A stretch of 64,000 nt of DNA from WHSW01 sp963759295 (GCA_963759295.1 CAVWYT010000008.1:124001-188000), one strand, 5' to 3'. Positions 1 through 9,199 are shown, counted from the stretch's first letter. The notes: generated by a model not told the origin, from the sequence alone. A program made the numbers and translations.

Positions 1-184
1 ACCCACGCTCACGGCGCCCGCCGGAAGGGCTGACGATGACCGGCGTCCCGAGGGCTCGAGGCCCCCTTTACCTCCCGGAGCCGGTCGCGTGGGTACCGGG
101 GTGGAGGTCGGGCGCGGGACGCGCCGAAACCGAAGATATCGCTGCGCCGAGCGCGGATCAAGATCGCCGTCGTCCGCGCCGCTC
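1..184. other. region upstream of glmU, no gene seen
   Basis: No open frame with convincing codon use and no tRNA or riboswitch fold is visible. An ATG at 36 opens a frame that runs into glmU, but the residues before 198 do not resemble the GlmU family. Confidence 0.5.
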
Positions 185-190
185 TACGAT
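185..190 (+). promoter_or_regulatory. -10 hexamer of glmU
   Basis: TACGAT ends 7 bases before the GTG at 198. No Shine-Dalgarno sequence precedes the start, so the mRNA is probably leaderless. The close fit supports the start at 198 rather than the ATG at 36. Confidence 0.45.
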
Positions 191-197
191 TGCGCCC

Positions 198-1610
198 GTG
201 AGCGGCGGAAACTCCGATGGCGGCCTCACCGTCCTGATCATGGCCGCGGGCGAGGGAACGCGGATGCGCTCCTCGATGCCGAAGGTCCTGCACCCGGTGT
301 GCGGGCGGGCGATGGTCGCCTGGCCGGTGCTCGCCGCCCGCGACGCCGGCGCCGACCGGATCGCCGTGATCGCCTCCCCGGATCGCGACCTCACCGCCGG
401 GCTCCCCGATGGCACCGAGACCGTGATTCAGCCCGAGCCAGACGGCACCGGCGGCGCGGTCCGGGCCGCCCACGACCTGATCCGCGACTCCGACGTCGTC
501 GTCGTGCTCTCCGGCGACCATCCACTGATCAGCGCCGAGATCATCTCCGCCCTGCTCGAGACGCACCGCGCGGCGAAGGCCGGCGCCACCGTGATGACCG
601 TCGAGCTCGACGACCCGAGCTCCTACGGCCGCATCGTCCGCGACGAAGCCGGCAACGTCGAGCGCATCGTCGAGACCAAGCACCCGGATCAGGTCCCGCC
701 CGAGGAGCTCGCGATCCACGAGGTCAACACCGGCACCTACGCCTTCGCCGCCGACGCCCTCCTCGAGGCGGTCGACGGCCTCACCAACGACAACCCCGCC
801 GGCGAGTACTACGTCGGAGACGTCCTGCCTGCGCTTCGCGAGCAGGGGCTGCGGGTCGTCGCCCACCTCGCCACGGACCCGAACGTCAACCTCGGCGTCA
901 ACGACCGCGTCGACCTCGCTCGCGTCACCGGCGAAGCGCGCCGCCGGATCCTCGAGCGCCACATGCGCGCCGGGGTCACCGTCGTCGACCCGGACTCGAC
1001 CTGGATCGACGCCGAGGTCGAGATCGCGGCCGACGCCACGCTCGAGCCGGGGACGACCCTTCGCGGCCGGACGACGATCGGCGCCGACTCGATCATCGGA
1101 CCGCACTCGACGGTGATCGACTCCCGGATCGGCGAGCAGGCGCGCGTCGTCAGCTCCCACCTCGACGGCGCCGAGGTCGGAAACCTCGCGAGCGTCGGCC
1201 CGTTCGCCCACCTGCGTCCCGGCACGGCGCTCGGGCAGCGCACGAAGGCGGGCAGCTTCGTCGAGATCAAGGAGTCGACCGTCGACGAGGGCGCCAAGGT
1301 TCCCCATCTCTCCTACGTCGGCGACGCCGAGATCGGCGCCGACGCCAACATGGGCGCCGGCAGCATCACCGCCAATTACGACGGTGAGCGCAAGCACCGC
1401 ACGAAGATCGGGGAAGGTGCGCGGATCTCCGTCAACACCTCGCTCGTAGCTCCGGTCACCGTCGGCGATGGCGCTTACACTGGCGCCGGTGCGGTGATCC
1501 GCGAGGACGTGCCGGACGGGGCGCTCGCGGTGTCGTCCAACGAACAGCGAAACATCGAGGACTACGCGAAGCGCAAGGCGGCGGAAGCGGAAGAGGATCG
1601 AGGAAAGTGA
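198..1610 (+). CDS. glmU: bifunctional GlmU: N-acetylglucosamine-1-phosphate uridyltransferase / glucosamine-1-phosphate acetyltransferase
   Basis: Cytosolic two-step enzyme that acetylates glucosamine-1-phosphate and then couples it to UTP, giving UDP-GlcNAc for peptidoglycan and surface glycans. At 470 aa from the GTG at 198 it is family length. The N-terminal nucleotidyltransferase half shows AAGEGTRMRSSMPK at about residues 16-29. The C-terminal half (from about residue 255) is a left-handed beta-helix of hexapeptide repeats, and the acetyltransferase site motifs RPGTALGQRTKAGSF and HLSYVGD are present. The stop overlaps the prs start (GTGA at 1607-1610), so the two are probably co-translated, as in many bacteria where glmU and prs are neighbours. 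Confidence 0.97.
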   Translation: MSGGNSDGGLTVLIMAAGEGTRMRSSMPKVLHPVCGRAMVAWPVLAARDAGADRIAVIASPDRDLTAGLPDGTETVIQPEPDGTGGAVRAAHDLIRDSDVVVVLSGDHPLISAEIISALLETHRAAKAGATVMTVELDDPSSYGRIVRDEAGNVERIVETKHPDQVPPEELAIHEVNTGTYAFAADALLEAVDGLTNDNPAGEYYVGDVLPALREQGLRVVAHLATDPNVNLGVNDRVDLARVTGEARRRILERHMRAGVTVVDPDSTWIDAEVEIAADATLEPGTTLRGRTTIGADSIIGPHSTVIDSRIGEQARVVSSHLDGAEVGNLASVGPFAHLRPGTALGQRTKAGSFVEIKESTVDEGAKVPHLSYVGDAEIGADANMGAGSITANYDGERKHRTKIGEGARISVNTSLVAPVTVGDGAYTGAGAVIREDVPDGALAVSSNEQRNIEDYAKRKAAEAEEDRGK

Positions 1611-2638
1611 GCATTCTCGAAGAGCGCCCGCAGGTCGTCAGCTCGATCCCGCACGACTACACCAAGCGGCTGATGGTCTTCGGCGGTCGGGCCTCGATGG
1701 AGCTGGCGGCGAAGATCGCCGGCAAGCTCGACGTCGACCTCGGGCAGGTCGATCTGCGGACCTTCGCCGACGGCGAGGTCTACTGCCGCTACAACGAGTC
1801 GATTCGCGGCGCCGACGTCTTCCTCGTCCAATCGACGGCGGCCAACAAGGCGCAGGGGATGACCCCGAACGACGCGCTCATGGAGCTGCTGGTGATGGTC
1901 GACGCCGCCAAGGGCGCCTCCGCTCACCGGATCATCGCCGTCATGCCCTGGTACGGCTACTCGCGCCAGGACAAGAAGTCGGCTCCCCGCGAGCCGATCT
2001 CGGCCCGCGTCGTTGCCCAGTGCCTGGAGGCGGTCGGCGTCGACCGGGTGCTGACCATGGACCTCCACTCCGGCCAGGTGCAGGGGTTCTTCTCGGTCCC
2101 GGTCGATCACATGACCGCGATGCCGATGCTCACCCAGTACTTCATGGATCAGGCCTGGGACGACGAGCTGGTGATCGTCTCCCCGGACGCCGGCCGGGTC
2201 AAGGTGGCGCGCAACTTCGCCCGCAAGATCGGCGTCCATTGGGCGGTGATGGAGAAGGAGCGCCCGGCGCAGCAGGTCGCCGAGATCGGCTACGTGGTCG
2301 GCGACGTCGCCGGCAAGACGGCGGTGCTCGTCGACGACATGATCGACACCGCCGGCACCCTGACGGCGGCCGCCAAGACGGTGCTCGACGAGGGCGCCGC
2401 CCGGGTGATCGCCTGCGCAACCCACGGGGTCTTCTCCGGCCCCGCATACGAGCGGCTCGCGTACGAGAACTCCGGGATCGAGCGGATCGTGGTCACCGAC
2501 ACGATCCCGCTGCGCCCGGACTACCCCGAGAACATCGTCCCGCTCTCATCCGCGACGACGCTCGCCGACTCGATTCGCCGCATCTTCGCCGACGATTCCG
2601 TCTCCGAGATCTTCGCCGGCGAGAATCAGCTGTTCTAG
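1607..2638 (+). CDS. prs: ribose-phosphate pyrophosphokinase
   Basis: Makes PRPP from ribose-5-phosphate and ATP for purine, pyrimidine, histidine, tryptophan and NAD synthesis. The 343-aa protein carries the class I signatures: FADGEVYCRYNESIRG, the metal/ATP loop DLHSGQVQGFF (about residues 151-161) and the PRPP-binding loop VDDMIDTAGT (about 240-250). The start is a GTG overlapping the glmU stop by four bases. About 20 extra N-terminal residues precede the usual family start, which is common in actinobacteria. No internal damage is seen. Confidence 0.97.
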   Translation: MSILEERPQVVSSIPHDYTKRLMVFGGRASMELAAKIAGKLDVDLGQVDLRTFADGEVYCRYNESIRGADVFLVQSTAANKAQGMTPNDALMELLVMVDAAKGASAHRIIAVMPWYGYSRQDKKSAPREPISARVVAQCLEAVGVDRVLTMDLHSGQVQGFFSVPVDHMTAMPMLTQYFMDQAWDDELVIVSPDAGRVKVARNFARKIGVHWAVMEKERPAQQVAEIGYVVGDVAGKTAVLVDDMIDTAGTLTAAAKTVLDEGAARVIACATHGVFSGPAYERLAYENSGIERIVVTDTIPLRPDYPENIVPLSSATTLADSIRRIFADDSVSEIFAGENQLF

Positions 2639-2744
2639 GGCCTTCTCGGCGATTCCCGGATAGCGATGCGGTTCCGGGCCTCGTGCGCCGGCGGTGCGCC
2701 GGGGTTGCCCCCGTGGGCGGGGTGGGCGGATACTGCGGACGGCG

Positions 2745-3165
2745 ATGTCGCAGGAGAACGTGGAGACGCTCCAGCGAGCCCAGGAGGCCTGGAACACCGA
2801 GAATCTGGACGCCTGGTTGGCCGAGCTTGATCCCGAGGCCGAGTGGCATACCGCCCTCGAGCAAGCCTTGGAGGGCAGAGGAGGCATCTATCGGGGCCAC
2901 GATCGTCTGCGAGCGGCCTGGGACGAATACCGCGGCCAGGCATGGGGAGGCTTGATGAATCAGATCGAGGAGATTCGCGACCTCGGCGAGTCGGTTCTGG
3001 TCCTCGGTCATCTCGACGTCAGCGGGCGGACGGCCGGCATCGAGTCCAGCCAGGAATTCGGGCCAGCTCGTCACCTTCCGAGGCGGGAAGATCCTCCGCA
3101 CGCATGACTTTTTGAGCCACGTGGCGGCCCTCGAAGCCGCCGGGCTGCTCAGCCCGGGTCGCTGA
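2745..3165 (+). pseudogene. SnoaL-like / NTF2-fold protein, frameshifted
   Basis: The frame from ATG 2745 begins MSQENVETLQRAQEAW and has the aromatic and acidic spacing of the SnoaL-like polyketide cyclase superfamily, a small cone-shaped fold whose substrate cannot be predicted here. At about 3060 (ttcgggcc) the frame is lost. Dropping one base restores GQLVTFRGGKILRTHDFLSH and a stop at 3163-3165, giving a normal 139-aa protein. As written, the frame ends at 3107 with a nonsense tail. The restored end overlaps the convergent gene at 3149 by 17 bases. Either a real frameshift or one spurious base; the latter is favoured because all eight frameshifts in the window have the same sense. Confidence 0.75.
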
Positions 3166-3598
3166 TCCGCCACTCGCCGCCCTCCTCGAGCAGGAGCACG
3201 GTGCGCGGCTCCGCCCCGGATCCCCGGAGCCGGTAGCGCGCCTCGACCCGGGCGCGGTTGCCGCTCACGCTCACGTAGTGGACGCTGACCTCCGATCCGG
3301 CGAACACGGCGCCGAGCGCATCGAGGATGCGCTCGCATTTCGGCACCTCGTCGCTGTGCAGGCGCTGCGCCGTCTCCACCTGCAGCGCCTCGCGGGCGTC
3401 GGTCGTCAGCAGGCCGCAGAAGGTCGCCGAGTCGCCGTCGGAGGCGGCGCCGAAGAACCGGTCGACCACCCCGGCGACCCGCTCCTCCTCGGTCGGCGGG
3501 TCCTCGAATGGGCCGAGGTCGGCGATCGCGAGCGCCCCGATCGCGATCCCGAGCACCAGCAGGCCGGTGGCGATCCGCCGGCGAACCGCGTCGCTCAT
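3149..3598 (-). CDS. membrane-anchored hypothetical protein, DUF4878/NTF2-like
   Basis: From the ATG at 3598 (MSDAVRRRIATG) the protein is 149 aa. It has a short basic N-terminus, one hydrophobic segment at about residues 8-26 that acts as signal anchor or signal peptide, and an extracytoplasmic domain of about 110 residues. That domain has two conserved-looking cysteines and reads AGVVDRFFGAASDGDSATFC early and GEWRISDPG at the end, the pattern of NTF2-like lipoprotein domains (DUF4878 type). There is no lipobox cysteine. A TTG at 3637 would add 13 residues with no support. No function can be assigned. Confidence 0.7.
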   Translation of the reverse strand: MSDAVRRRIATGLLVLGIAIGALAIADLGPFEDPPTEEERVAGVVDRFFGAASDGDSATFCGLLTTDAREALQVETAQRLHSDEVPKCERILDALGAVFAGSEVSVHYVSVSGNRARVEARYRLRGSGAEPRTVLLLEEGGEWRISDPG

Positions 3599-3665
3599 CC
3601 CGATAGCCGCTGGGAGCAGGGGCTCATCGGGCCCCAACGTAGCGTGCGGCCCGACCCTGCGCCGG

Positions 3666-3671
3666 TAGCCT
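3666..3671 (+). promoter_or_regulatory. -10 hexamer of the GDPD gene
   Basis: TAGCCT, 6 bases before the GTG at 3678. Confidence 0.45.
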
Positions 3672-3677
3672 GGCGCC

Positions 3678-4454
3678 GTGCACGAGGCATGGACGCATCA
3701 CGGCAGGACGCCGCTTCGGATCGGGCACAAGGGCGCTGACGCGGTCCACCCCGGCAACACGCTCGAGAGCTTCGCCGCGGCGGTCGAGCTCGGCGTCGAC
3801 GCGATCGAGCTCGACGTCCTGCGCCCGCAGTCGGACTTCGCGGACGGCGCCGACTGGCGCCGCGCCAGCGCGGGCCCCGCGCCGGGCGAGCCGCTGCTGG
3901 TCGCCCACGACTGGGCCGACGCGCGACGCCGCCACCCGATCACCCTCGCCGAGGCTCTCGACGCCTTCACGCGCCCACCGCTCGACCGCGTTCGCTTCGA
4001 TCTCGACCTGAAGCTCGCCGGGCGCGAGGACGAGGTGATCGCGGCGCTGCGCGAGCGCGAGCTCGTCGACCGCGCGATGACCTCGACGATGGAGGTCTCG
4101 AGCCTCGCCTACCTGCGCGAGCACGCGCCTGAGATCGAGCGCGGCTGGACGCTGCCGAGAGTCACCCGCGACTGGTCGCGAAGCCCCTGGCTGCGCCCGG
4201 CCTTCCTCGCCGGCTCGGCGTCGCTGCGCGCGCGGCTGCCGGGGATCGTTCGCCGCGGTGCGCCTGCGCTCGGCGCCTGGGCGGTCTGGGTCTACCACCC
4301 GCTGATCACCGCGCGGCTGGTGGGCGCCGCCCGGTCGGCCGGGGTCGCGGTGATCGCCTGGACAGTCGACGACGCCGACCGCGTCCGTCGTCTGCGCGCG
4401 CTCGGCGTCGACGGGATCTGCTCCAACGATCCCGGGCTGCTGGCGGCCGCCTAG
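3678..4454 (+). CDS. glycerophosphodiester phosphodiesterase family protein
   Basis: Hydrolyses glycerophosphodiesters to glycerol-3-phosphate and an alcohol, in phospholipid recycling. The 258-aa TIM-barrel shows the GDPD signature: RIGHKGADAVHPGNTLESF at about residues 15-33, then the acidic metal site DAIELDV, the catalytic HD of VAHDWAD, and the late motifs VAVIAWTVDD and GVDGICSNDP. An insertion with PQSDFADGADWRRAS follows strand 2. There is no signal peptide, so it is probably cytosolic. Its TAG stop is read from the same CTAG as the stop of the convergent gene. Confidence 0.92.
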   Translation: MHEAWTHHGRTPLRIGHKGADAVHPGNTLESFAAAVELGVDAIELDVLRPQSDFADGADWRRASAGPAPGEPLLVAHDWADARRRHPITLAEALDAFTRPPLDRVRFDLDLKLAGREDEVIAALRERELVDRAMTSTMEVSSLAYLREHAPEIERGWTLPRVTRDWSRSPWLRPAFLAGSASLRARLPGIVRRGAPALGAWAVWVYHPLITARLVGAARSAGVAVIAWTVDDADRVRRLRALGVDGICSNDPGLLAAA

Positions 4455-5287
4455 GCCTTGGTCTTGACCGCCGACTCGAGCTCGGCCTGGTTGAAGCCCG
4501 AGGTCACCTCGCCCGAGGTCGCAAAGCGGTAGAGGGCAACCCCGAACACGCCCCGCATCGCCTGCATGACCAGCACCGAGACGACCAGCAGCATGACCCC
4601 TACGAGCACGATCGCCGCGCCCGCCGCGAGGCCGCTGTCGCTGTCGTCCGAAACCCACAGGTAGATGCCGCCGACGATCAAGACGATCGCGGGGAGCACC
4701 CCGCCGAGTCCGATGATGCCGCCGATCGCGACGTTGCCGGTCACCTGTCCTTGCCAGCGCTCCTTGAACAGGGTCGCGGAGCGCTTCAGGGTCGCGAGCG
4801 GGCCGGTGCCCTCGAAGGTGACCACGGGAATCGCCATGAACGTGATCAGCGACCAGGCCGCGCCGACCAGCGAGCCGATGATCGCCTCGCCGACGCTGCC
4901 GCTCTGCTGGATCAGCGAGATCAGCGTCCCGACGAGGGCCGCCAGCGCCGCCCAGCCGGCGATCGCCCCGATCCGCTCGCGCGCCACCGCGAAGCCGTCC
5001 GAGGTGGTCGCCCGGCGACCGTGGAAGATCGCGTCGGCGGTCGCCGCGAGGGCGACGCCGACGTAGACGGCGACGAACGATGAGAGGTAGAGCCCGATCG
5101 CGGTCAGCGCCCCGCCGATCACCTCCTCGCCGTCGTCGATCAGATAGAGGCCCGGGCCGACGGTGAGCGCCAGGATCACGATCGACGAGAGGCCGCCGTA
5201 GATCGGAAAGCGAAACAGCTCGCGGTTGGAGCGCAGCACGCCCCAACTCTTCTTGGTCAGCTCCCAGCCCTGTCTGAACCTGCCCAA
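4451..5287 (-). CDS. polytopic membrane protein, DUF6159-like
   Basis: 278 aa with six or seven hydrophobic segments, opening with LGRFRQGWELTKKSWGVL. This matches the conserved actinobacterial DUF6159 membrane family, function unknown. The start is uncertain. A GTG at 5296 overlaps the only Shine-Dalgarno (AGGAG at 5296-5300), whereas the TTG at 5287 lies 8 bases after it and is preferred. An upstream ATG (5386) would add residues overlapping the divergent MFS gene and is unlikely. A TAGGGT near 5308-5313 on this strand may be the -10 box. Confidence 0.75.
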   Translation of the reverse strand: MGRFRQGWELTKKSWGVLRSNRELFRFPIYGGLSSIVILALTVGPGLYLIDDGEEVIGGALTAIGLYLSSFVAVYVGVALAATADAIFHGRRATTSDGFAVARERIGAIAGWAALAALVGTLISLIQQSGSVGEAIIGSLVGAAWSLITFMAIPVVTFEGTGPLATLKRSATLFKERWQGQVTGNVAIGGIIGLGGVLPAIVLIVGGIYLWVSDDSDSGLAAGAAIVLVGVMLLVVSVLVMQAMRGVFGVALYRFATSGEVTSGFNQAELESAVKTKA

Positions 5288-5347
5288 CGGCGTCACTCCT
5301 TGTCGAGGGGGTTGGCTGACCCTACATCGGGACTCCAACGGCGCGGC

Positions 5348-5353
5348 TAGAGT
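5348..5353 (+). promoter_or_regulatory. -10 hexamer of the MFS gene
   Basis: TAGAGT, 8 bases before the ATG at 5362; it lies in the short divergent gap shared with the DUF6159-like gene. Confidence 0.4.
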
Positions 5354-5361
5354 CCCGCCCG

Positions 5362-6957
5362 ATGGCCGGCGAGTCGGCGCTGCCACTCAGGACCACGTTG
5401 GCCCTGTTCGCGATGGGCCTCGGCGTGCTCGTGATCGCCAACGACTTCACGGCGCTCAACGTCGCGCTGCCGGCGATCGAGGAGGACTTCGATATCGACG
5501 TCGGCACCGTCCAGTGGACGGTCAACGCCTACGCGCTGGTCTTCGGCATGGGGCTGATCACCGGTGGGCGCCTCGCCGACATGCTCGGCCGGCGGAAGAT
5601 CTTCTTCATCGGCACCGCGATCTTCGCCGGCTTCTCGGCGCTCGGCGGGATCGCGCCGACCGCGCCGCTGCTGATCGGCGCTCGGGTCGGGATGGGGGTC
5701 GGCGGTGCGTTGATGTGGCCGGCGATCCTCGGGATGACCTTCGCTGCGCTGCCGCCGGCGCGCGCCGGGCTCGCCGGCGGGCTGATCCTCGGCGTCGCCG
5801 GAATCGGCAACGCGCTTGGACCGCTGCTCGGCGGCGTGCTGACCGACGAGATCAGCTGGCGGGCGATCTTCTTCCTCAACCTTCCGGTGGCCGCGTTCGC
5901 GGTCCTGGCAACCGCCCGTTACGTGCATCAGCCGCCGCCGGAGGTCGCCGAGCGGCGGCTCGACTACGGCGGCGTCGCGACCGTCTCGCTCGGCCTCGTC
6001 TCGCTGCTCTTGGCCCTCGACCAGGCCGTCGACTGGGGCTGGACCGACGCCCGCGTGCTGGCGATGTTCGCGGTCGCGGTCGCGATGTTCATCGCCTTTG
6101 CGAGGGTCGAGCGCCGGATGGGCGAGGCGGCGCTGGTGCCTCCCGACGTGTTCGCGAACCGCAGCTTCGGCGCCGCCTGCCTGACCGTGTTGATGCTCTC
6201 CGCCGTGTTCTTCTCGATCGTCCTCTACGGGCCGCAGCTGATGGAGAAGGTGCTCGGCTGGTCCGCGCTCAAGGCGGGCGCGGGGATGTTGCCGATGCTC
6301 GCCCTGTTCGCCGCCGTCTCCTTTCTCGCCGGCCGCCTGTATGAGCGAATCGGCGGCAGGCCGGTGATCATCGCCGGCACCGCCCTGCTCGCCGCCGGAC
6401 CGCTGTTCGTCTCCTTCTTCGGCGCCGACTCGGGCTACGCCGTGCTGGTTCCCGGGCTCGCGCTGACCGGGATCGGGGCGGGGCTCTTCTATCCGTCGAT
6501 CACCACCGCGGCCGTGACCGCCCTCGACGCGGCACGCTCGAGCCTCGCCGGCGGGATCACCTACATGTTCCAGATCGCCGGCGGCGCCGTCGGCCTCGGC
6601 CTGACGACCGCGCTGTTCACCACCCGCTCGGAGGACCGCGTCGTCAGCGACGCCGCGGATCTCGGGTTGAGGATGACCGGTGAGCAGTCCGCGGTGATCC
6701 ACGGGGTCCTCGCCGGGACCGACCCGGGCACCGCGGCCTTCAACGACTTCGGCACCTCGGTCGCCGACCGGCTGCTCGACGTGGTCAAAGACTCGTTCGT
6801 CTCCGGGGTCCAGTTCAGCCTTCGCGTCGTCGCGGCGATCGCCCTCGTCGGCCTGGTGATCGCGATCCGCGGGGTGCGCCCGCGCGACCCCGAGCCCGCG
6901 GCGGAGCCCGACGCCCGCCCCGCGGCGGAGCCGGCGGCCGACCTCGCCTCCGGCTGA
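5362..6957 (+). CDS. MFS transporter, DHA2 (EmrB/QacA) family drug exporter
   Basis: A 531-aa protein with about 14 membrane segments, the number expected of proton-coupled DHA2 multidrug exporters. Segment 1 contains DFTALNVALPAIEEDF, the family motif with an acidic residue in the first helix. Motif A follows segment 2 (GGRLADMLGRRKIFF, about residues 68-82). An antiporter motif C-like stretch, LGVAGIGNALGPLLGG, lies at about 142-157. The C-terminus is a short cytosolic Pro/Ala/Glu tail. No regulator is adjacent, so the substrate cannot be inferred. Confidence 0.92.
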   Translation: MAGESALPLRTTLALFAMGLGVLVIANDFTALNVALPAIEEDFDIDVGTVQWTVNAYALVFGMGLITGGRLADMLGRRKIFFIGTAIFAGFSALGGIAPTAPLLIGARVGMGVGGALMWPAILGMTFAALPPARAGLAGGLILGVAGIGNALGPLLGGVLTDEISWRAIFFLNLPVAAFAVLATARYVHQPPPEVAERRLDYGGVATVSLGLVSLLLALDQAVDWGWTDARVLAMFAVAVAMFIAFARVERRMGEAALVPPDVFANRSFGAACLTVLMLSAVFFSIVLYGPQLMEKVLGWSALKAGAGMLPMLALFAAVSFLAGRLYERIGGRPVIIAGTALLAAGPLFVSFFGADSGYAVLVPGLALTGIGAGLFYPSITTAAVTALDAARSSLAGGITYMFQIAGGAVGLGLTTALFTTRSEDRVVSDAADLGLRMTGEQSAVIHGVLAGTDPGTAAFNDFGTSVADRLLDVVKDSFVSGVQFSLRVVAAIALVGLVIAIRGVRPRDPEPAAEPDARPAAEPAADLASG

Positions 6958-6966
6958 GCGGGCCGC

Positions 6967-8385
6967 CTATACGGGCGAGGTGATCCCGGGGACCTGGTGC
7001 ACCCCGCGCGACTCGAAGTACTCCCACTCCTCGCGACCGAGCTCGGTCTCCGGCGGATCGCCGTAAACCCACTCGCGCATGATCCGGTGCCAGTTGCGCT
7101 TGGCGCGAAGCTGGGCGAGCACGGCGACGACCCCGGTCTCCATCCGCCGGCCCATCAGCTCCTCGGCGGGCAGGCTCTCGCGGCGCATGAGGTCGAAGTA
7201 CTCCGAGCGCGGGTCGGAGGTCGACTCGATGATCTTCATCACCCGATAGGAGGAGACCTCGTAGTCCCTGTCCTCCATGTACCAGCCGCCGACCAGCATC
7301 ACATGGTCCATCAGCCGCTCGGCGTCGAGCTTCGAGGGGTTCTTGACGAAGCCGAGCTCGTGCAGCGCCCGGCGCAGCGCCTCCGGGTCACGGCGCACCG
7401 CGGCGTCGACGGCCCGCTGCTCGAGCTCGATCTGCTCGCGGTCGAGCTTCTTGGTCATCCCGAAGTCGAGGAAGGCGACGCGCCCGTCCCGCATCCGGAT
7501 GTAGTTGCCCGGATGGGAGTCGGCGTTGAAGTGCTGCAAGTGGTAGATCGATCCGAAGCAGAACCGGTAGACGATCTCGCCGAACCGGCTGCGCTCGGAG
7601 TGGTCGAGCCCCTTGACCTCCTCGAAGCCCATGCCGTCGACGAACTCGGTGACCAGCACCCGCCGGCGCGAGAGCCGCGTCACAACGTCGGGGACGTAGA
7701 TGAACGGGTGGTCGCGGTAGGCGCGCGCGAAGCTGCGCTGGTTCTGCGCCTCGTGCTCGTAGTCGAGCTCCTCCATGACGCGCTCGCGAAGCTCGTGCGC
7801 GACCGCCTTGGCGTCGAGCCCGGGGGCGATCGCCTTCGCGAGGCGGACGAGCATGCCGGCGTTGCGGAGGTCGGACTCGAGCGCGTCGGCAACGCCCGGG
7901 TACTGGATCTTGACCGCGACCTGACGGCCGTCGAGCAGCGTCGCCCTGTGGACCTGCCCGATCGATGCGGCCGCGAACGCCTCGTGCTCGAATTCGGTGA
8001 AGTGCTCGGAGACCGGCTCGCCGTAGTCCTCCTCGATCACCTTCGAGACCCGCTCCCACGGCATCGGCGGGGCGGAGGTGCGCAGCCTCGCGAGCTCCTG
8101 CTGGTAGATCTCCGCGTACTCCGGCGGCAGGAACTCCGTGTCGATGAACGAGGCCAGCTGGCCGAGCTTCATCGCCGCGCCCTTCATCTCGCCGAGCGTG
8201 CGGACCATGGCCAGCGCCGTCTCGAGGTGACGAGCCTCGAGCCTCTCCTGGGCGATCTCCTCGGAGCGCCCCACGGCCGCCGCCCTGGTGCCCGCGTAGC
8301 GAGCGGCCTGCCCCCCGAGCGCGGAGCCGAGCTTCGCGGAGCGACGCACCCGGCTCTTCGGGATCTTCATCTCGTCGTCGGCCAC
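6967..8385 (-). CDS. ABC1 / UbiB-family atypical kinase
   Basis: 472 aa. Members of the ABC1 family are atypical ATP-binding kinases linked to isoprenoid lipid handling. The KxGQ motif (MKLGQLASF, about residue 70) and the alanine-rich nucleotide loop AAASIGQVH (about 138) that define the family are present, followed by the ATP lysine in VAVKIQYPGV, the catalytic-loop HPGN (about 290) and the metal motif FLDFGM (about 305). The GTG at 8385 (VADDEMKIPKSR) is chosen because a -10 box lies 6 bases before it. An ATG five codons later is the alternative. No ubiquinone genes are adjacent, so the physiological substrate is unknown. Confidence 0.92.
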   Translation of the reverse strand: MADDEMKIPKSRVRRSAKLGSALGGQAARYAGTRAAAVGRSEEIAQERLEARHLETALAMVRTLGEMKGAAMKLGQLASFIDTEFLPPEYAEIYQQELARLRTSAPPMPWERVSKVIEEDYGEPVSEHFTEFEHEAFAAASIGQVHRATLLDGRQVAVKIQYPGVADALESDLRNAGMLVRLAKAIAPGLDAKAVAHELRERVMEELDYEHEAQNQRSFARAYRDHPFIYVPDVVTRLSRRRVLVTEFVDGMGFEEVKGLDHSERSRFGEIVYRFCFGSIYHLQHFNADSHPGNYIRMRDGRVAFLDFGMTKKLDREQIELEQRAVDAAVRRDPEALRRALHELGFVKNPSKLDAERLMDHVMLVGGWYMEDRDYEVSSYRVMKIIESTSDPRSEYFDLMRRESLPAEELMGRRMETGVVAVLAQLRAKRNWHRIMREWVYGDPPETELGREEWEYFESRGVHQVPGITSPV

Positions 8386-8391
8386 GCCCGC

Positions 8392-8397
8392 AGGGTA
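8392..8397 (-). promoter_or_regulatory. -10 hexamer of the ABC1 gene
   Basis: TACCCT on the minus strand, 6 bases before the GTG at 8385. Confidence 0.45.
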
Positions 8398-8471
8398 GAT
8401 GCACCGCCGGGGCGAACGCGGCACTCGCCGCTGTCGCCAACGCCACAACCATCGAGCGCGGCCCCGTTCTC

Positions 8472-8477
8472 TATCCT
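8472..8477 (+). promoter_or_regulatory. -10 hexamer of rplY
   Basis: TATCCT, 11 bases before the ATG at 8489. Confidence 0.4.
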
Positions 8478-8488
8478 CGTCCGTCGCC

Positions 8489-9193
8489 ATGGCTTCAGAT
8501 CGCGTCACCCTCAAGGCCGAGCCGCGGACCGAGTTCGGCTCGCGCACCAGCCGCCGGCTGCGGCGCTCCGGGATGATCCCGGGCGTCGTCTACGGGGGCG
8601 GATCGGAGGCGCGCGCGTTCCAGGTCGGCGAGCGCGAGGCGCGCAACGTGCTCGTCCACGGCGGGGCGCTGATCGACGTCGAGATCGAGGGTTCGAAGGC
8701 GGTCCCGGCCGTGGTCAAGGAACAGCAGCGCGACCCGGTGCGCGGCCGGCTCGTCCATCTCGACCTCCAGGAGGTCAAGCTCGACGTCCAGATCCAGGCC
8801 GAGGTCGCGATCGAGCTGATCGGCGCCGATGACGCCCCCGGCGTCAACGAGGGCGGCGTGCTCGAGCACGTCACCCACGAGGTGACGATCTCAGCGCTGC
8901 CGACGGCGATCCCCGAATCGATCCCCGCCGACGTCTCCGGGATGGAGATCAACGACACGCTTCAGCTCAGCGCGCTGGTCGCGCCCGAGGACGTCGAGTT
9001 CGTGCTCGGCGAGGACCAGAGCGCCGACGAGATCACGATCGCCACCCTCTCGCCGCCGCGGGTCGAGGAGGAGCCCGAGCCCGAGGTCGAGGAGGAGGCC
9101 GAGCTGGTCGGCGAGGAGGCCGAGGCCCCCGAGGAGGAGGCCGGCGGCGAGGCGGAGCCGCCCGAGACGGGCGCGGACGAGTCCGAGGAGTAA
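8489..9193 (+). CDS. rplY: 50S ribosomal protein L25 / general stress protein Ctc
   Basis: 234 aa. The N-terminal L25 beta-barrel (about residues 1-95; RTEFGSRTSRRLRRSGMIPG, then VYGGG) binds 5S rRNA in the large subunit. A second TL5/Ctc-type domain follows (GGVLEHVTHEVTISALP at about 118-134). The last 45 residues are a highly acidic Glu-rich tail, typical of actinobacterial Ctc forms. The ATG at 8489 replaces a longer frame opening at 8399 because the protein homology begins here. Pth follows directly in the same reading frame after the stop, the usual neighbour of ctc. Confidence 0.95.
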   Translation: MASDRVTLKAEPRTEFGSRTSRRLRRSGMIPGVVYGGGSEARAFQVGEREARNVLVHGGALIDVEIEGSKAVPAVVKEQQRDPVRGRLVHLDLQEVKLDVQIQAEVAIELIGADDAPGVNEGGVLEHVTHEVTISALPTAIPESIPADVSGMEINDTLQLSALVAPEDVEFVLGEDQSADEITIATLSPPRVEEEPEPEVEEEAELVGEEAEAPEEEAGGEAEPPETGADESEE

Positions 9194-9199
9194 GGGCCC

